Of a DNA stretch of 64,000 nucleotides, positions 35,610 through 48,289 are shown one piece after another. Each line of letters begins with the position of its first letter. The stretch's first letter is position 1. The translations under genes were made by a program, and so were the position numbers. The stretch is from Adiantum capillus-veneris. Its lineage: Eukaryota; Streptophyta; Polypodiopsida; Polypodiales; Pteridaceae. The notes under the pieces were generated by a model. The model had not been told where the DNA came from and did not search any database. It saw only the letters and a program-made list of their open reading frames with translations. Where the stretch lies: assembly GCA_014529385.2 (NCBI GenBank), contig CM043942.1, positions 8,498,001-8,562,000 on the forward strand, written 5' to 3'.

Positions 35610-36835
35610 ATTCCACAGCCTCACGGTTTTGTCAAGAAAGGACAAGAGGATAAGGTGTGCAAAAATGTAACAAAGTTTTGTATGGGTTGAAGCAATCTCC
35701 TCGTGCTTGGTATGAGAAGGCTGACACTCATTTGGTCAAACGAGGCTTTCATAATAGTCCAACAAAAAGCACATTGTATGTAAAGCGTCAGGGTGATGTA
35801 CTTTTCATTGTGGTTGTTTATGTAGATGATTTGCTGATCACTGGACCAAATGAGAGACATATTTCTGAATTTAAGGCTGATTTGAATGCTACTTTCAAGA
35901 TGAAAGATTTGGGGATGTTGTTTAAGCAGTGTGATAGTGCTATTGCCTTGTGTCAAAAAAAATACATAGAGACATTACTATGTAAGTTTGGACTTGAGGA
36001 TTGCAAACCTATTGCCACTCCCATGGAAATAGGTTTAAAATTAAGTCTTCACGATGTTGGTGATCCTGCAGATGTCACTCTTTACCAAACTACTATTGGA
36101 TGCCTCATTTATGTATGCAACACGAGGCCGGATATTCAGTTTGCAGTCTCACATGTCAACAGATTTATGCATAGCCCAAGGTCTAAGCAACACGAGGCCG
36201 GATATTCAGTTTGCAGTCTCACATGTCAACAGATTTATGCATAGCCCAGGGTCTAAGCATTGGTAGGTTATGATCAAGAGGATTTTCCGCTACTTGAGTG
36301 GCACTTTACATCTTGGCTTGTTTTATCCCAAGGGGGGATCATTGCCGCCAGACTTACATGCTTTTTTGGACTTTGATTGGGCTGGTTGTTTTGACACACG
36401 AGTGTCCACAAGTGGTTTTTGTTTCATGCTTGGCAGCTCATGCATATCATGGTCGAGCAAGAAGCAACCTACTGTGACCACTTCTGCTTGTGAGGTTAAG
36501 TACAGGACAGTCTTCACAGCTACGGTTGAGTGTGTATGGCTCAGACGCCTTATGGCTGATTTGGGTGTTGAATGGGACACTGCCAACACTATCTACACTG
36601 AAAGTCGGAGTGCATTGGTAGTTGTGAGGAATCTAATTTTTCATGATCGCAAAAAGCACATTGAGGTGCATTACCACTATGTCAGGGAGAGGCTCTCAAC
36701 AAGAGAAAATCAACTTGGCTTATGTGCCAACACAAGAAAACCTTGCAGATCTTTTTACAAAGGCATTGTCTCGTGAGGAGAAGTTCGAAGCTTTCCGCAA
36801 AGCTTTGGGCTTACTCCCCTTTGTGGACTGATCAT
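35610..36835 (+). pseudogene. 5'-truncated Ty1/copia pol (RT C-terminus and RNase H)
   Basis: Begins inside the reverse transcriptase (HGFVKKGQEDKVCK, then LYGLKQSPRAWYEK), with the YVDD active site near 35820 and KDLGMLFKQ further on. A 70-bp tandem duplication at 36121-36260 shifts the frame at the RT-RNase H border (TRPDIQFAVSHVNRFMH). RNase H follows at 36270-36640 (LDFDWAGCFDTRVSTSG, then TTSACEVKYRT, then KHIEVHYHYVRER). The C-terminus continues in another frame after about 36690 (NLAYVPTQENLADLFTKALSREE), ending at 36831. Gag, protease and integrase are absent. Integration would need proteins supplied in trans and the copy is dead. Confidence 0.92.
36121..36260 (+). repeat. 70-bp tandem duplication inside copia pol
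   Basis: 36121-36190 and 36191-36260 differ at one base (CCCAAGG versus CCCAGGG). As 70 is not a multiple of three, it disrupts the pol frame. Confidence 0.97.
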
Positions 36836-36907
36836 GTCCTCAGGGCATGGAACTTCCCTTTACTCTATGTCCCAACTCTCGTTCACCCCATCACTCTAGG
36901 GGGGATT

Positions 36908-37107
36908 TGTTACCATATACATGTGGTAGTGATGTGTGTGAAAACACTTTAGGAGGTTTTTCCCCCCGTGCATTTTATATACGCCCATCATTCTAGGGCT
37001 ATCTATCTTTCCATTACACACTAAGTAATACACTCTCTGTTGTGTGCCTTGAGCTTCCTTCGTCTTCTCCAACCTCTCTGTGTTTTCCTGCAACCCTAAT
37101 TCCAACA
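36908..37107 (+). repeat. 3' LTR of the truncated copia element
   Basis: A polypurine tract AGGGGGGA (36898-36905) is followed by TGTTACCATATAC at 36908. The sequence contains a TATA-like ATTTTATATACGCCC and ends near CCTAATTCCAACA at 37107. With no 5' mate the right boundary is estimated. Confidence 0.65.
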
Positions 37108-37189
37108 CAGTTTGCATGTGGCTTCTCCCGAGGCCATTGCATGGGTTTCCCTCTCGCAAGATGTTTGGCTCACAACCTGTTTTTCTACG

Positions 37190-37290
<101 letters not shown>

Positions 37291-37904
37291 CATGCTCTCC
37301 ATCTCTAGGCACCAGTTGCGAGCTTGAATCATACTATGCTTGAATGTTTATCGTTGCAAAAAAATATTACCAAAGGCTATTTGGAACAATGAACTATGCA
37401 CTATGTGACCATGCTAGAGTAGAGGACAATTTTGAGTACCTACTCAAAAAGAAGTTGGAGGTGAAGGAAGTAGTGTTGTTGACAATCCTACTAGTATGGC
37501 CGAAAAAACCCCCACGACACACTTTTAAATGATTATGCAGAGGATTTCATGCATAATCTTGTGCCCACATGATCATGTAGGCACAGTAGAGGGAAATGAT
37601 TGAGTCTTGATAGTGGTAGCTGGACCTACCTAAATGAAGCTGCTAACTGGATTGCCTACTGCCCTACTGATGGTTTCTAGGCTTGCATGCGTGAGTTTCC
37701 AATAGCACCACCCAATTTGCATGAATCTTCCTATCCAATGCTCAGTGATTTGCTTGAATCTACAAAATAAGAGTTTCATCTTGGGTTTAACCTTGAAAAG
37801 ATAACATGTCATGACTTGCTAGCTAATTTATTTGGATGAGACACGCATGTTATTACAATTAAAGGTGATGAGCTCATATAACTATTTCTTGTTAGCATGT
37901 TCTA

Positions 37905-39470
37905 TGTAACATTTAATGGCCTAATAACTTATGTGTAGCGGAAATTAGCATGAACATAGTGGGCATTTCATTAGAATAGATTCCTAATGAGAATTACAAG
38001 AGTGCTTGGGTGGAGAGAGCAACAAAAAGCATAACACCTTGTTAGATAGCATCAACAATACTTTCAAAAGAGAGAGAAATTAAGCTATTGACAACATTTG
38101 AGGACCGGATTTGCATGGAGCCGGTCCCCCCTCCAAAAGGCTTTGTATTATGGTTTCTCCCATCAAGAGAGACATTGTACAATACAATTCTTTGTATTCC
38201 TTCAAGACTAGCTAGTGCAATGAAGATGGAATCTTCATGCACTAAGCAAACACTTAATCAAACACAACTTGAATTATCCCCGTTCTCAAACCCAAGACTT
38301 CACACACCTTCGAACATGGTGAGAGCTAGCAGGGTATGAGAGTAGATTGAGAGGAAGAAGGAGTATCTTACGAGAAAGATGTACATCTCCTCACATAATC
38401 ACTCATATTAGCATAGCTTAGCTTAGTAATTATCTTGGTAGAGAAGATGAGCATGCATTGTAGCTTGGATCTTGGTTGGATTTGCATCCACATGCCAAGA
38501 GAGTGTTGATGTAGGCTTCTATCTCACAAGCTTGGAGTAGGTGATGAGCTCTCCATTAAAGCTTGGGAGGAGATAGAGTATTCTTTCTTCACACATGAGC
38601 TTGTGTGTGTGTGTGTGTGTTAATGACTTGCAAAAATCAGCCCCCTCTCTCTCTTGGGCGAGCCCTCTTTCTAATTGCTCTTGCTAAAGCCTCATTGGCC
38701 CTCCCCAAGTCAAGCCAATTACAATTAAACACCATAAGTGATAGCCTTCTGACATGTGTCCCCCTTTCCCCTTTTGTGAGAGCTTTAGGTAATTAAATAA
38801 TTAAACTAAACTCTCATTGGACCCCTTTGCCTCCTGGCCAATAGGAATCAGGCAAGCCATGGGGCTCCTGAATGCTCATTGGACCCCTTGGGAGACTGCC
38901 CAATAGTCTTCTAGGAGACTTAATTCTCATTGGTTTCTTTTATTAAATGTTTTTAAATTAATTAAACTAGATTTACTCTAGCTTAATTCTCATTGGTCCA
39001 CTTCAAGGGTCATCCAATAGAAATTGGGCACACCTTGTGGGCATCTGGCCTAGGGAGCTGACATGTGTCCCTCATTCCCTTTGTGTAAAGGGAGCCTGTG
39101 TGTGTGTGTGTGTGGCTTTCTCTCTCATCCCCTACCTTTAGGGCTCGCCCCCTCCCATGTAGGGACGTGCAAAGACTTTTAGGGCACACACAAAGCATCC
39201 AATTTTCCCTAGGGTTGACCTTTGGACACAACCTTTGAATTTTGGAACCTTAGCATTTTGGAAGTCTTAATGGGCTGAACCTTAGGGTCTTTTTAGCCCA
39301 TTGTTGCACATGGCTCTTTTGCAGATGGCCCCCCCTTTGGATCCCTACTATGGCCGGTCTGCTAGCTTAACCAATATTCTAGCTTTTTCTCCCCTGGCCT
39401 TCCCCACATTAAATGATCAGTTTAATATGAGAAAATCATTTAGGAGAATTAGATATTGATTATTATGACA
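37905..39470 (-). repeat. 3' LTR of the chromovirus
   Basis: 1566 bp, starting TGTAACATTTAATGG and ending TTATTATGACA on the plus strand. It contains a short (GT)n at 38603-38620 and several ATTGG/CCAAT motifs (about 38814-39015, TCTCATTGGACCCC-type words repeated about five times) that could be promoter elements in the U3 region. Confidence 0.96.
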
Positions 39471-39473
39471 TTA

Positions 39474-39483
39474 CCTCTCTCTT
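39474..39483 (-). other. Polypurine tract of the chromovirus
   Basis: AAGAGAGAGG on the minus strand, three bases upstream of the 3' LTR start (TGTCATAATA at 39470). Confidence 0.85.
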
Positions 39484-39826
39484 GAAATCATAGTCGTCCT
39501 CGACTATGGTGTAGAGAAGATAAAGCATGTTCATGAGTCCTTTTCTTAGCGGGTAGAGGATCCCTATGTTACCCTACGACATCATTCCACAATGGATGAC
39601 TAGTCCATTTGGCGCTTGAGAGCCTGAGGCTGCCGCAAGCATGTCTGCACATCAGTCCTATCAGTCTTCCATAGTAGAGTGACAAGCTCTACTTGGTGTT
39701 TGGGAGACGTCGTCTCCGCAAACTTGATCTAAGCATGCATACTACTTCATTTTTGTGCACAAATAAAAAAAGAGAGAGTCTCATAAGACAAAAATTTTGT
39801 TCATTTTTAACATTTTGTACATTTGC

Positions 39827-42800
39827 TTACTCTTGGGAAGCATTGTAAGCATTGACAAGGTTTAGGTTATCCTTTAATTGTATGCCTTGCATCCATCTAG
39901 CATCTTCAAAAGGATAATTCTTAAACTTAATAAGATATCGTCGGATAGTCTTACCGCCTCTTAATACCTTGTCTTCATGTCGGAGAATGGACTCGGGCTG
40001 GGGCTGCAGCACCTCCTCTTGGTCCTCGATCTCCGGTGGGTCTTCAATAGTTGGTTCTTGAGGTGGCTCTCCTTTGTAAGGCTTTAATAGGCTCACATGA
40101 AAAGCATTGTGTATGAGCCAATGATTGGGAAACTTAAGTTGATAGGCCATGTCATTGATTGGCCTAAGAATCTGGAAGGGACCATAGTACCTTTTTTCTA
40201 GTTTAGCATAGTACTTTTGGTGGCCCGTAGGATTCTTGCCCGTCGTGTGCCTTAATCGAGCCTTGGGAAACTTTAACAAGACCCAATCATTTTCTTTAAA
40301 GGCTTGGGCTCTTCTGTGCTTGTCAGCAGCAGCCTTTTGCCTTTGCTGTGAGATAGAGATAGCATCCTTAATCTTTTGGAAAGATTCTTGTAGGTCTCGG
40401 CTATACTCATCTGCAGCGAAGATCTTCCCATGTACCTTAAGTAGCAAGGGACTTTTTGATCTTCCCTCAATTACCTCGAAAGGTGCTTTTCCCGTGGAAG
40501 TATGTACAGTGTTATTGTAAGCATACTCCACTAAGGGTAAGTACTTCTCCCATTGGGATCTTTGATCTACTTCCGTTACATAGGCTTTTAGTAGATCGAG
40601 AATGGTTAGGTTAGCTATTTCACTTTGGCCATCAGTTTGTGGATGATAGGCCGAAGAGAAGTTTAGCCTTGTTCCTAAATTCTCAAAGAGACCCTTCCAA
40701 AAATTACTGGTCATTCTAGGATCTCTCTCCGACACTATGGACATTGGCAAGCCATGGTATTTGAAAATTTGTGAAATGAAGAGGGTTGCCATTTGATGGG
40801 CTTTGATAGTCTTTTCGACAGGTATAAAATGAGCTTGTTTACTGAACCTGTCTACTATCGTCCATATTCCCGTATTCCCATGGATAGACTTAGGCAATCC
40901 AAAGATAAAATCCATGGATATGCTCTTCCATGGTGAATTAGGGATTGGCAAGGGTTGAAGCAATCCAGGTTGCTTCCCTCTATCAAATTTTGTCTTTTGG
41001 CATACCACACATTTGGAAACATACTCTTGTATGCTCACTTTCATGGTAGGCCAATAGAAATATGTTTCAATTCCCTTTAAGGTAGACTAAATCCCTCTAT
41101 GCCCCGCATAAGGTGGAGCATGAGATTCATACATTACTTTCTCACGTAGTGAGTTAGTAACGCATAGTCTATTGCCATAGAGAAGATAACCATCTTGTAA
41201 AGTAAATGGTTCTTCTTTCTTCCCTAATGCAAGGGCTGAAATCACATCTCTAAAATCGGGATCAATAGCATACTCATCTATCATTGAAGATAGATCATTG
41301 TGAGTTGCTATGGAAACCGCATTCACTCTCGGCCGTCTTGAGAGTGCATCAGCTACTTGATTATGCTTGCCAGCAATGTGAGCAATATGAAAATGAAATT
41401 GCGGAAGGAAATTTGCCCACCTCATTTGTTTGTCGGAGAGCTTGGTCTGTGTCATGAAGTACTTAAGACTTTGGTGATTCGTTCACAGAATGAAAGGAGT
41501 CCCCAATAAATAGTGCTTCCATGAGTCTAAGGCATGTAGAACTGCAAGGAGTTCCTTTTCGTATATGCCTAGAGCTTGCTCAACAGGGTCGAGCCTTCGA
41601 CTCTCATAGCCTATGGCGTGCCCTTCTTGGAGCAAAACAACTCCAAGGCAATCACCACAAGCATCACATTGGACCTCAAATGGTTTTGAGAGATCCGATA
41701 GTGTAAGCACAGGTTGAGAGATAAGCTTTTCGAAAGCATTGTTCTCCTTAGCAGACCATGTATACTTAACGCTTTTTTTTGTTAGGTCATGTAATGGTCC
41801 CACAATTTGTGAGAACTTTTCTATGAAGCGTCTATAGTATGCACCCATACCTATGAAGCTTCTTAGTTCATGAAGATTCCTTGGTTTAGGCCATCCTTTT
41901 ATTACCTCTAACTTGGATGGATCCATTTGGATGCCATCTTGAGAGATAATGTGACCTAAATACTGAATCTCTTGCAAGAAAAATTCACTTTTCTTTCGAT
42001 TAACATAAAGTTTATTCTCTCTTAAAACTTGAAATATTACCTGGAGGTGTTGCTTGTGTTCCTCCAATGAATTAGAGTAGATGATAATATCATCAAAGAA
42101 CACTCCAGTGAAGGTTTGATGAGGCCTGAACAGCTTCTCCATCAAGCGGTTGAATGTGGCTAGTGCATTGGTCAAGCCAAAAGGCATGACAATGTATTCG
42201 TAAAGACCAAACGTAGTGCAAAATGCGGTCTTTACAATGTCTTGATCAACTATCCTTATTTGATGATAGCCACTTTTTAGGTCAACCCTACTGAAGTAGA
42301 TCGATCCTTGTAGCTTATCAAATAGGTCTTCTACCCATGGAACGGGAAACCTATTCTTGATAGTGATCCTATTTAGTGCTCTATAATCGACACACATACG
42401 ATATGTGCCGTCTTTCTTTTGCACTAATAGCACAGGTGAGCAAAATGGAGATGAGCTTGGCCTAACCATACCCTTCTCAACTAACTCATGCACTTGCCGC
42501 ATAATCTCCTCTTGTTGAGCTTGAGAAACTCTATAAGGAGGTTTATTGGGCGGTGAACTTCCTGGAAGAAGTTCAATTGCATGGTCATCATTACCTCGTT
42601 TAGGAGGTAGCTCACAAGGGATGTCGTCAATAAAAACATCTTGAAACCCCTTGAGAAAATTGGATAACTCTAATTCCTTTTGGTTGCTTTTATTTTCTTT
42701 TGCTAAAGCATTAGGTTCATTTTGAGAGTCTTTAACAAAAATCATGTACACGGAAATAGAGCTCTTTATTGACTTGTTGAAAGCTGGTGTATGTACCATG

Positions 42801-44770
42801 GGGATGGTGTTACCCATTTCCTTAGCATCTATATACATGTCTTTTTCCCTGAACTTAAAGGAGATTCTCCTTTCAGGAAATTTAACATCGGCAGCCAGGC
42901 GGTCAAACCATGGTGCCCCTAGGATTACATCCTCATGCTTGAGAGGAGAGATAAAGAAGTCCTCTTTGTCCACATAGCCTTGGACATGAAGCCTCAATTT
43001 CCCAATTAAGGGAGTGACTGAAGCTTCTTGCCCCTTGAAGGCACTGTCTGCGGGTAGGACATCTCCCATCTCGTAGGATTGTATGCCTAGCTTGGTGGCT
43101 AACTCCATAGATATAAAATTGTGAGTAGAACCAGGGTCAAAGAGAATAAAAGCATCATGTTCTCTTACCTTTCCCCAAGCATGGCATAGAGGAGATCCTT
43201 TGTGGTGAGTTTGGTGAGTCTCCTCCTCTTGGATTTCAACCAAGGAAGCTCTAGGAGGATCTTGGCGGTTGTTCTTTTGGGGACAAGGGCGGTACGCAAG
43301 CCCATGTTCGCCGCACTTGAAACACCGGTTATCCTTATGATAACGCTCAAGCTCTTCAGGAGAGAGTTTATTCTTACCTTTGTAAACTCCCTTCTCTTTA
43401 GCTTTGTTGGAGTTGCCCTTAGGAGACTTTTGGACATTGTCCTTCCCCTTAGGCTCATTGGAACCCTTTTTTTCCGGGGGCTTATTATTTCTTTTTGCCC
43501 TCGTTTGGAAATTGATTCGAGAGGCGACCATAGTGTGGTGTATTACCGCCGATATGGTACGTGGTCTTTGGGAGTTGACATACTCCGCCATTTCTTCGGT
43601 TAAGCCCGCACAAAATTGTTGCTTTTGCTCTCCAAATTCCAACCTTTTGAAGACAGTGGCTTTGAGTTGTAGGTCCCAAAACTTGTCTACATATTTGTGG
43701 ATGGATTCATTGGGAGAGAGCTTTAAGCTTCGCCATTCGGTGAGTACTTTGTCTTTGGCATCGGTGGCCAAAAACTGCTTCATAATGGAAGCTCTTAAAG
43801 CTTTCCATGTTCGTGGAGCTTCACCGTTGGCTCGTAGGCTAGACCACCATTGTCTGGCGGACTTTTGAAAGTGCATAGCTACATGGCGTAGCTTAGAGGA
43901 CTCCGTGAAGCCCTCATCTCCAAACGCCGCATCGAATTGCTGGATAAAGGCCAAGACTTTGTCCGTAGCACCAAAGGTACCATCATAGGTAAGGAAAGAG
44001 ATGCTCTTCCCTCCCTCTTTGAATTTCTTCAACTTGGACGACCTCTTCCATGCGGCATAGGATTTCCTATGGCCTCTTCTTTTTGATGGTTCAAAGGTTG
44101 CACCATCACTTTCTTCAGAGGGTGAAGAATTTGAAGAAGGTGGAGGAGAGGGTGACCTCTTTCTCGCCTTTTTCTTGTCTTGATCTTTGTCATCTTCACC
44201 ATAGTTTTCATAAGAGGAAGAGGATGAAGAAGATGGAGAAGAGGGTGTCCTCTTTCTCGCCTTTTTCTTCTCTTGCTTTTTATCATCCCTCTTTGAATTG
44301 TGGTGGGGAGAAGAATATGATGGTCTTCTCCGCTTTGGTGGTGATGGAGAGCGTTTAGCCCACCGTCTTCGTGGAGCCATCTCCGCCGAGGTGGCGGGAG
44401 ACTCGCTTCTTTCTCGTTCCTTCGGTGGAGGCTCTTGAGTTCTCCTTTGGGAAGGAGATGCATCATCAAGAAGTAAATTCTTGAGCCCTTCATATGGATT
44501 CTCTTCTTCTTCCCGAATCGGAGAGAGACTTCTTTTGGTAGTCTCACAAGGAGGCTTCCTAGGTGTTCTCTCGTCATGGTGATGAGCTTGGAGAATCCCA
44601 TGAGCACGAAGCTGCCGTTGCACTTCACTTTGGAGAGATGGATTGCCCATGGCTTGTTGAAGCCTAGAAACAAGATAGTTAACAAGCATTGAAGCATCAT
44701 TAGTAGCTTGCTCATGAGCAAAATCAAAGTTATCAACATTAATTTCACTCTCTTTACTATGGTCAGCCAT
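39827..44770 (-). pseudogene. Chromovirus Gag-Pol polyprotein, one frame with two nonsense codons
   Basis: The ATG at 44770 opens a single frame to 39827, about 1647 codons, broken only by TGA at 41483-41485 and TAG at 41087-41089. In order it encodes an N-terminal region, an Arg-Ser-rich stretch with two KKKARKR repeats, and the gag capsid domain (QQFDAAFGDE, then ARQWWSSLR). A knuckle follows (CFKCGEHGLAYRPC, with Leu where His is expected). Then come protease (FDPGSTHNF), reverse transcriptase with FFDD near 42090, RNase H, integrase with an HHCC remnant (CVVCQKTK) and core, and a chromodomain (RRYLIKFKNYPFEDARW). In the integrase the second catalytic Asp (usually SDRD) is Glu (SERD, near 40725). 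One frame with no frameshift between gag and pol is usual for chromoviruses. Confidence 0.95.
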
Positions 44771-45187
44771 TCTAACAACTTTTAGGTGTAAATTTTTTAG
44801 GTGTACTTTGGCACTTCAAGCCCTAGTTGGTACTCCTCTTTACCCCTTTAGAAAAAGCACTCAAGCTACTGTACCCGCGGCTCGAATACCATTAATTGCA
44901 AGGAATAGAAGAGAGGGTCTTTCGACACCAAAACAGCACCGGCTCTTGTCAAGCTTCTAATAGCTTAATAGTGGTTAAGCCGTAGGCAAGCCCCGTAGGA
45001 CTCCACTATTAAGACCATAGCTCTCCACGGTGATGCCCCGTTAACTGCACGAAGGGAGGCGCACTACAAGGCTGAAAAATCCCTATTCTACTTACTCACA
45101 GGCAATTAATAATACCAACCATTTGTAGCTAGCTTGAAGACCTCCCTTCTTGAGCAAGAAAAAAGAAACCTTGAGCTCTGATACCGA
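44771..45187 (-). other. Leader and primer binding site of the chromovirus
   Basis: At 45186-45175 the minus strand reads CGGTATCAGAGC, 11 of 12 matching the tRNA-iMet primer site, starting two bases from the 5' LTR end. The remaining 400 bp precede the gag ATG and show no other feature. Confidence 0.88.
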
Positions 45188-46751
45188 TGTAACATTTAAT
45201 GGCCTAATAACTTATGTGTAGCGGAAATTAGCATGAACATAGTGGGCATTTCATTAGAATAGATTCCTAATGAGAATTACAAGAGTGCTTGGGTGGAGAG
45301 AGCAACAAAAAGCATAACACCTTGTTAGATAGCATCAACAATACTTTCAAAAGAGAGAGAAATTAAGCTATTGACAACAGTTGAGGACCGGATTTGCATG
45401 GAGCCGGTCCCCCCTCCAAAAGGCTTTGTATTATGGTTTCTCCCATCAAGAGAGACATTGTACAATACAATTCTTTGTATTCCTTCAAGACTAGCTAGTG
45501 CAATGAAGATGGAATCTTCATGCACTAAGCAAACACTTAATCAAACACAACTTGAATTATCCCCGTTCTCAAACCCAAGACCTCACACACCTTCGAACAT
45601 GGTGAGAGCTAGCAGGGTATGAGAGTAGATTGAGAGGAAGAAGGAGTATCTTACGAGAAAGATGTACATCTCCTCACATAATCACTCATATTAGCATAGC
45701 TTAGCTTAGTAATTATCTTGGTAGAGAAGATGAGCATGCATTGTAGCTTGGATCTTGGTTGGATTTGCATCCACATGCCAAGAGAGTGTTGATGTAGGCT
45801 TCTATCTCACAAGCTTGGAGTAGGTGATGAGCTCTCCATTAAAGCTTGGGAGGAGATAGAGTATTCTTTCTTCACACATGAGCTTGTGTGTGTGTGTGTG
45901 TGTTAATGACTTGCAAAAATCAGCCCCCTCTCTCTCTTGGGCGAGCCCTCTTTCTAATTGCTCTTGCTAAAGCCTCATTGGCCCTCCCCAAGTCAAGCCA
46001 ATTACAATTAAACACCATAAGTGATAGCCTTCTGACATGTGTCCCCCTTTCCCCTTTTGTGAGAGCTTTAGGTAATTAAATAATTAAACTAAACTCTCAT
46101 TGGACCCCTTTGCCTCCTGGCCAATAGGAATCAGGCAAGCCATGGGGCTCCTGAATGCTCATTGGACCCCTTGGGAGACTGCCCAATAGTCTTCTAGGAG
46201 ACTTAATTCTCATTGGTTTCTTTTATTAAATGTTTTTAAATTAATTAAACTAGATTTACTCTAGCTTAATTCTCATTGGTCCACTTCAAGGGTCATCCAA
46301 TAGAAATTGGGCACACCTTGTGGGCATCTGGCCTAGGGAGCTGACATGTGTCCCTCATTCCCTTTGTGTAAAGGGAGCCTGTGTGTGTGTGTGTGGCTTT
46401 CTCTCTCATCCCCTACCTTTAGGGCTCGCCCCCTCCCATGTAGGGATGTGCAAAGACTTTTAGGGCACACACAAAGCATCCAATTTTCCCTAGGGTTGAC
46501 CTTTGGACACAACCTTTGAATTTTGGAACCTTAGCATTTTGGAAGTCTTAATGGGCTGAACCTTAGGGTCTTTTTAGCCCATTGTTGCACATGGCTCTTT
46601 TGCAGATGGCCCCCCCTTTGGATCCCTACTGTGGCCGGTCTGCTAGCTTAACCAATATTCTAGCTTTTTCTACCCTGGCCTTCCCCACATTAAATGATCA
46701 ATTTAATATGAGAAAATCATTTAGGAGAATTAGATATTGATTATTATGACA
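45188..46751 (-). repeat. 5' LTR of the chromovirus
   Basis: 1564 bp, nearly identical to 37905-39470. It would hold the promoter for leftward transcription. Differences noticed include ACAGTTG for ACATTTG, ACCTCACAC for ACTTCACAC, GGATGTG for GGACGTG, CTGTGG for CTATGG, CAATTTAAT for CAGTTTAAT and CTACCC for CTCCCC. Confidence 0.96.
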
Positions 46752-47047
46752 TTCTATGACACGATGAGAATCATGATCCATGACTTATTTGCTCATGGAA
46801 ACTGCTTACATAACATACGCAGCAAGATGTAGATATGAACTTCTCAAGTGCACAAAAGATTTGCCCTTAGTGCTCTCATGTTTTTCTATTTTTGTTCTCA
46901 TGTTTAGTGTCACTTGCGTGAGGACCCCAACACATATATGAACATGAAACAAAATACTTGAGTGCCTTTCACAGGCTCACAAGAATCATAGGTAGCGAGA
47001 TAAGAAGTACCTTAGAAGAGCTCGCCATACCCCCTCCATTTTTTGCT

Positions 47048-48261
47048 CTAATTTTTGTCTGTAAAGCAGGAAATGGGAGCATTAGTATGTAAAGTTCCTT
47101 TGTACAGTGATACCAACTTGTGGGTATTCTCTCCCCCATATGAGATGGTTCCTGTAGTTACACCATAAACTTCACTAGGCTCTTCATAGTATGTTAAAAT
47201 TAGCACTAGAGCTTGGTTTTCCTGAGGTTTGGTTGGTTGGGTGAATTGAATAGAAACTTGATTATCAGCAAGAAGTGGTGGTTGATATCCCAATATGCGT
47301 CATGGCTTCTCACCCCCTAGCAAAATGTTGTTTTTTTCTCATTAGGTGTCTTAGTGGTGGTAGCTGTTTCATGGATGGAGGGTTGTATGATTACACTCTC
47401 ACAAAATTGCGGTTGTAATAGCGCTCATTAGATTCATGATTCATGCACTTTTGTTCAGTCGCACATAATTTTGTTTGGCGTTGCATATTTGGTATAATGG
47501 GCTTTGTCTCTCCTTTGGCTGTGTGTAGCACTGGGTGGTAGGATGATCACCTCCACATACGTCACCCTTTCTCGTTTGAGGATGTTTAACATTTGTGCTT
47601 TTTTGAATATTGATTCATTCATCTCATTAACTCAGTGATTCATTCTTCTTTTCATATAGAACCTAAATTGAAGAGGTTTTGAGTGACCCACAAGAGCTTC
47701 CTTTGAATCACACAAGTGGTCCTAAATATAGATTTTAAATATGGCACATGCGTTAAAAGAAATGGAGTAGGCTTTGTGCTCTCACATGCTTGGAAATGTT
47801 CCATGAGATGCGGAAATGTAAAAGTCATGCTTGTCCTTAGCTTCTCTAAACACTTACTAAACATTGCATCAATGTCTTCGTGTGTATGACCCCATTAAAA
47901 AACCCAACTGGATAATCTTACATGTCCCTCATGCAACTAGCAATGACAAAAATGCAAATAGATAGTGATTTTTGTTTTCTGGCCCACAATTATCCAATTG
48001 CAATAGTAAGTTATCGGGCAACATTTTGAAGCCATAGACATCACCATGCCCTACATCTTGATTTTCATATCTTGATCCTTGTGTGATCCCTTGATGATGA
48101 TCTAGTGCTTTCCTAGAATTTAGAGATTGAAGCACTATAGAAGAAGACCTTGGCATTCCATCTAGCTCAAGGTCACCTTTTTCATGACTATCCAATCTCT
48201 CTAGATTTCTTAAGCATAGAGATAGAGAGCCAATTGTGAAGTTTGGGTCACGTGGCCACAA
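47048..48261 (-). pseudogene. Gypsy gag relic of the same superfamily as the 48-64 kb element
   Basis: Several blocks match the large gag in order. At 48261-47929, PRDPNFTIGSLSL and GITQGSRYENQDVGHGD correspond to PWDSKLGPMGSL and RVTHEVHDARESFSRD. At about 47400-47470, KLCATEQKCMNHESNERYYN corresponds to KWCAIEQKWTNHPTEECYYN. At 47293-47048, ENQALVLILTYYEEP corresponds to EEQALVPVQAYYEES. The frames are interrupted by stops and indels. It directly abuts the extra ORF at 48.29 kb without an intervening LTR, so one of the two is truncated at this junction. Confidence 0.72.
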
Positions 48262-48289
48262 ATCAACTGCAAAGTGGCCATATCTTCTG

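Larger units (their letters stand above)
37905..46751 (-). mobile_element. Complete, very young Ty3/gypsy chromovirus
   Basis: 8847 bp bounded by 1566- and 1564-bp LTRs and by the 5-bp target duplication TTCTA at 37900-37904 and 46752-46756. The LTRs differ at about six substitutions plus a GT-tract slip, about 99.6 percent identity by eye, so insertion was recent. Transcription is leftward: primer site next to the right LTR, one gag-pol frame, polypurine tract next to the left LTR. The single frame carries two nonsense codons and a changed integrase residue, so this copy is probably not autonomous now. A C-terminal chromodomain places it in the chromovirus group. Confidence 0.96.
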
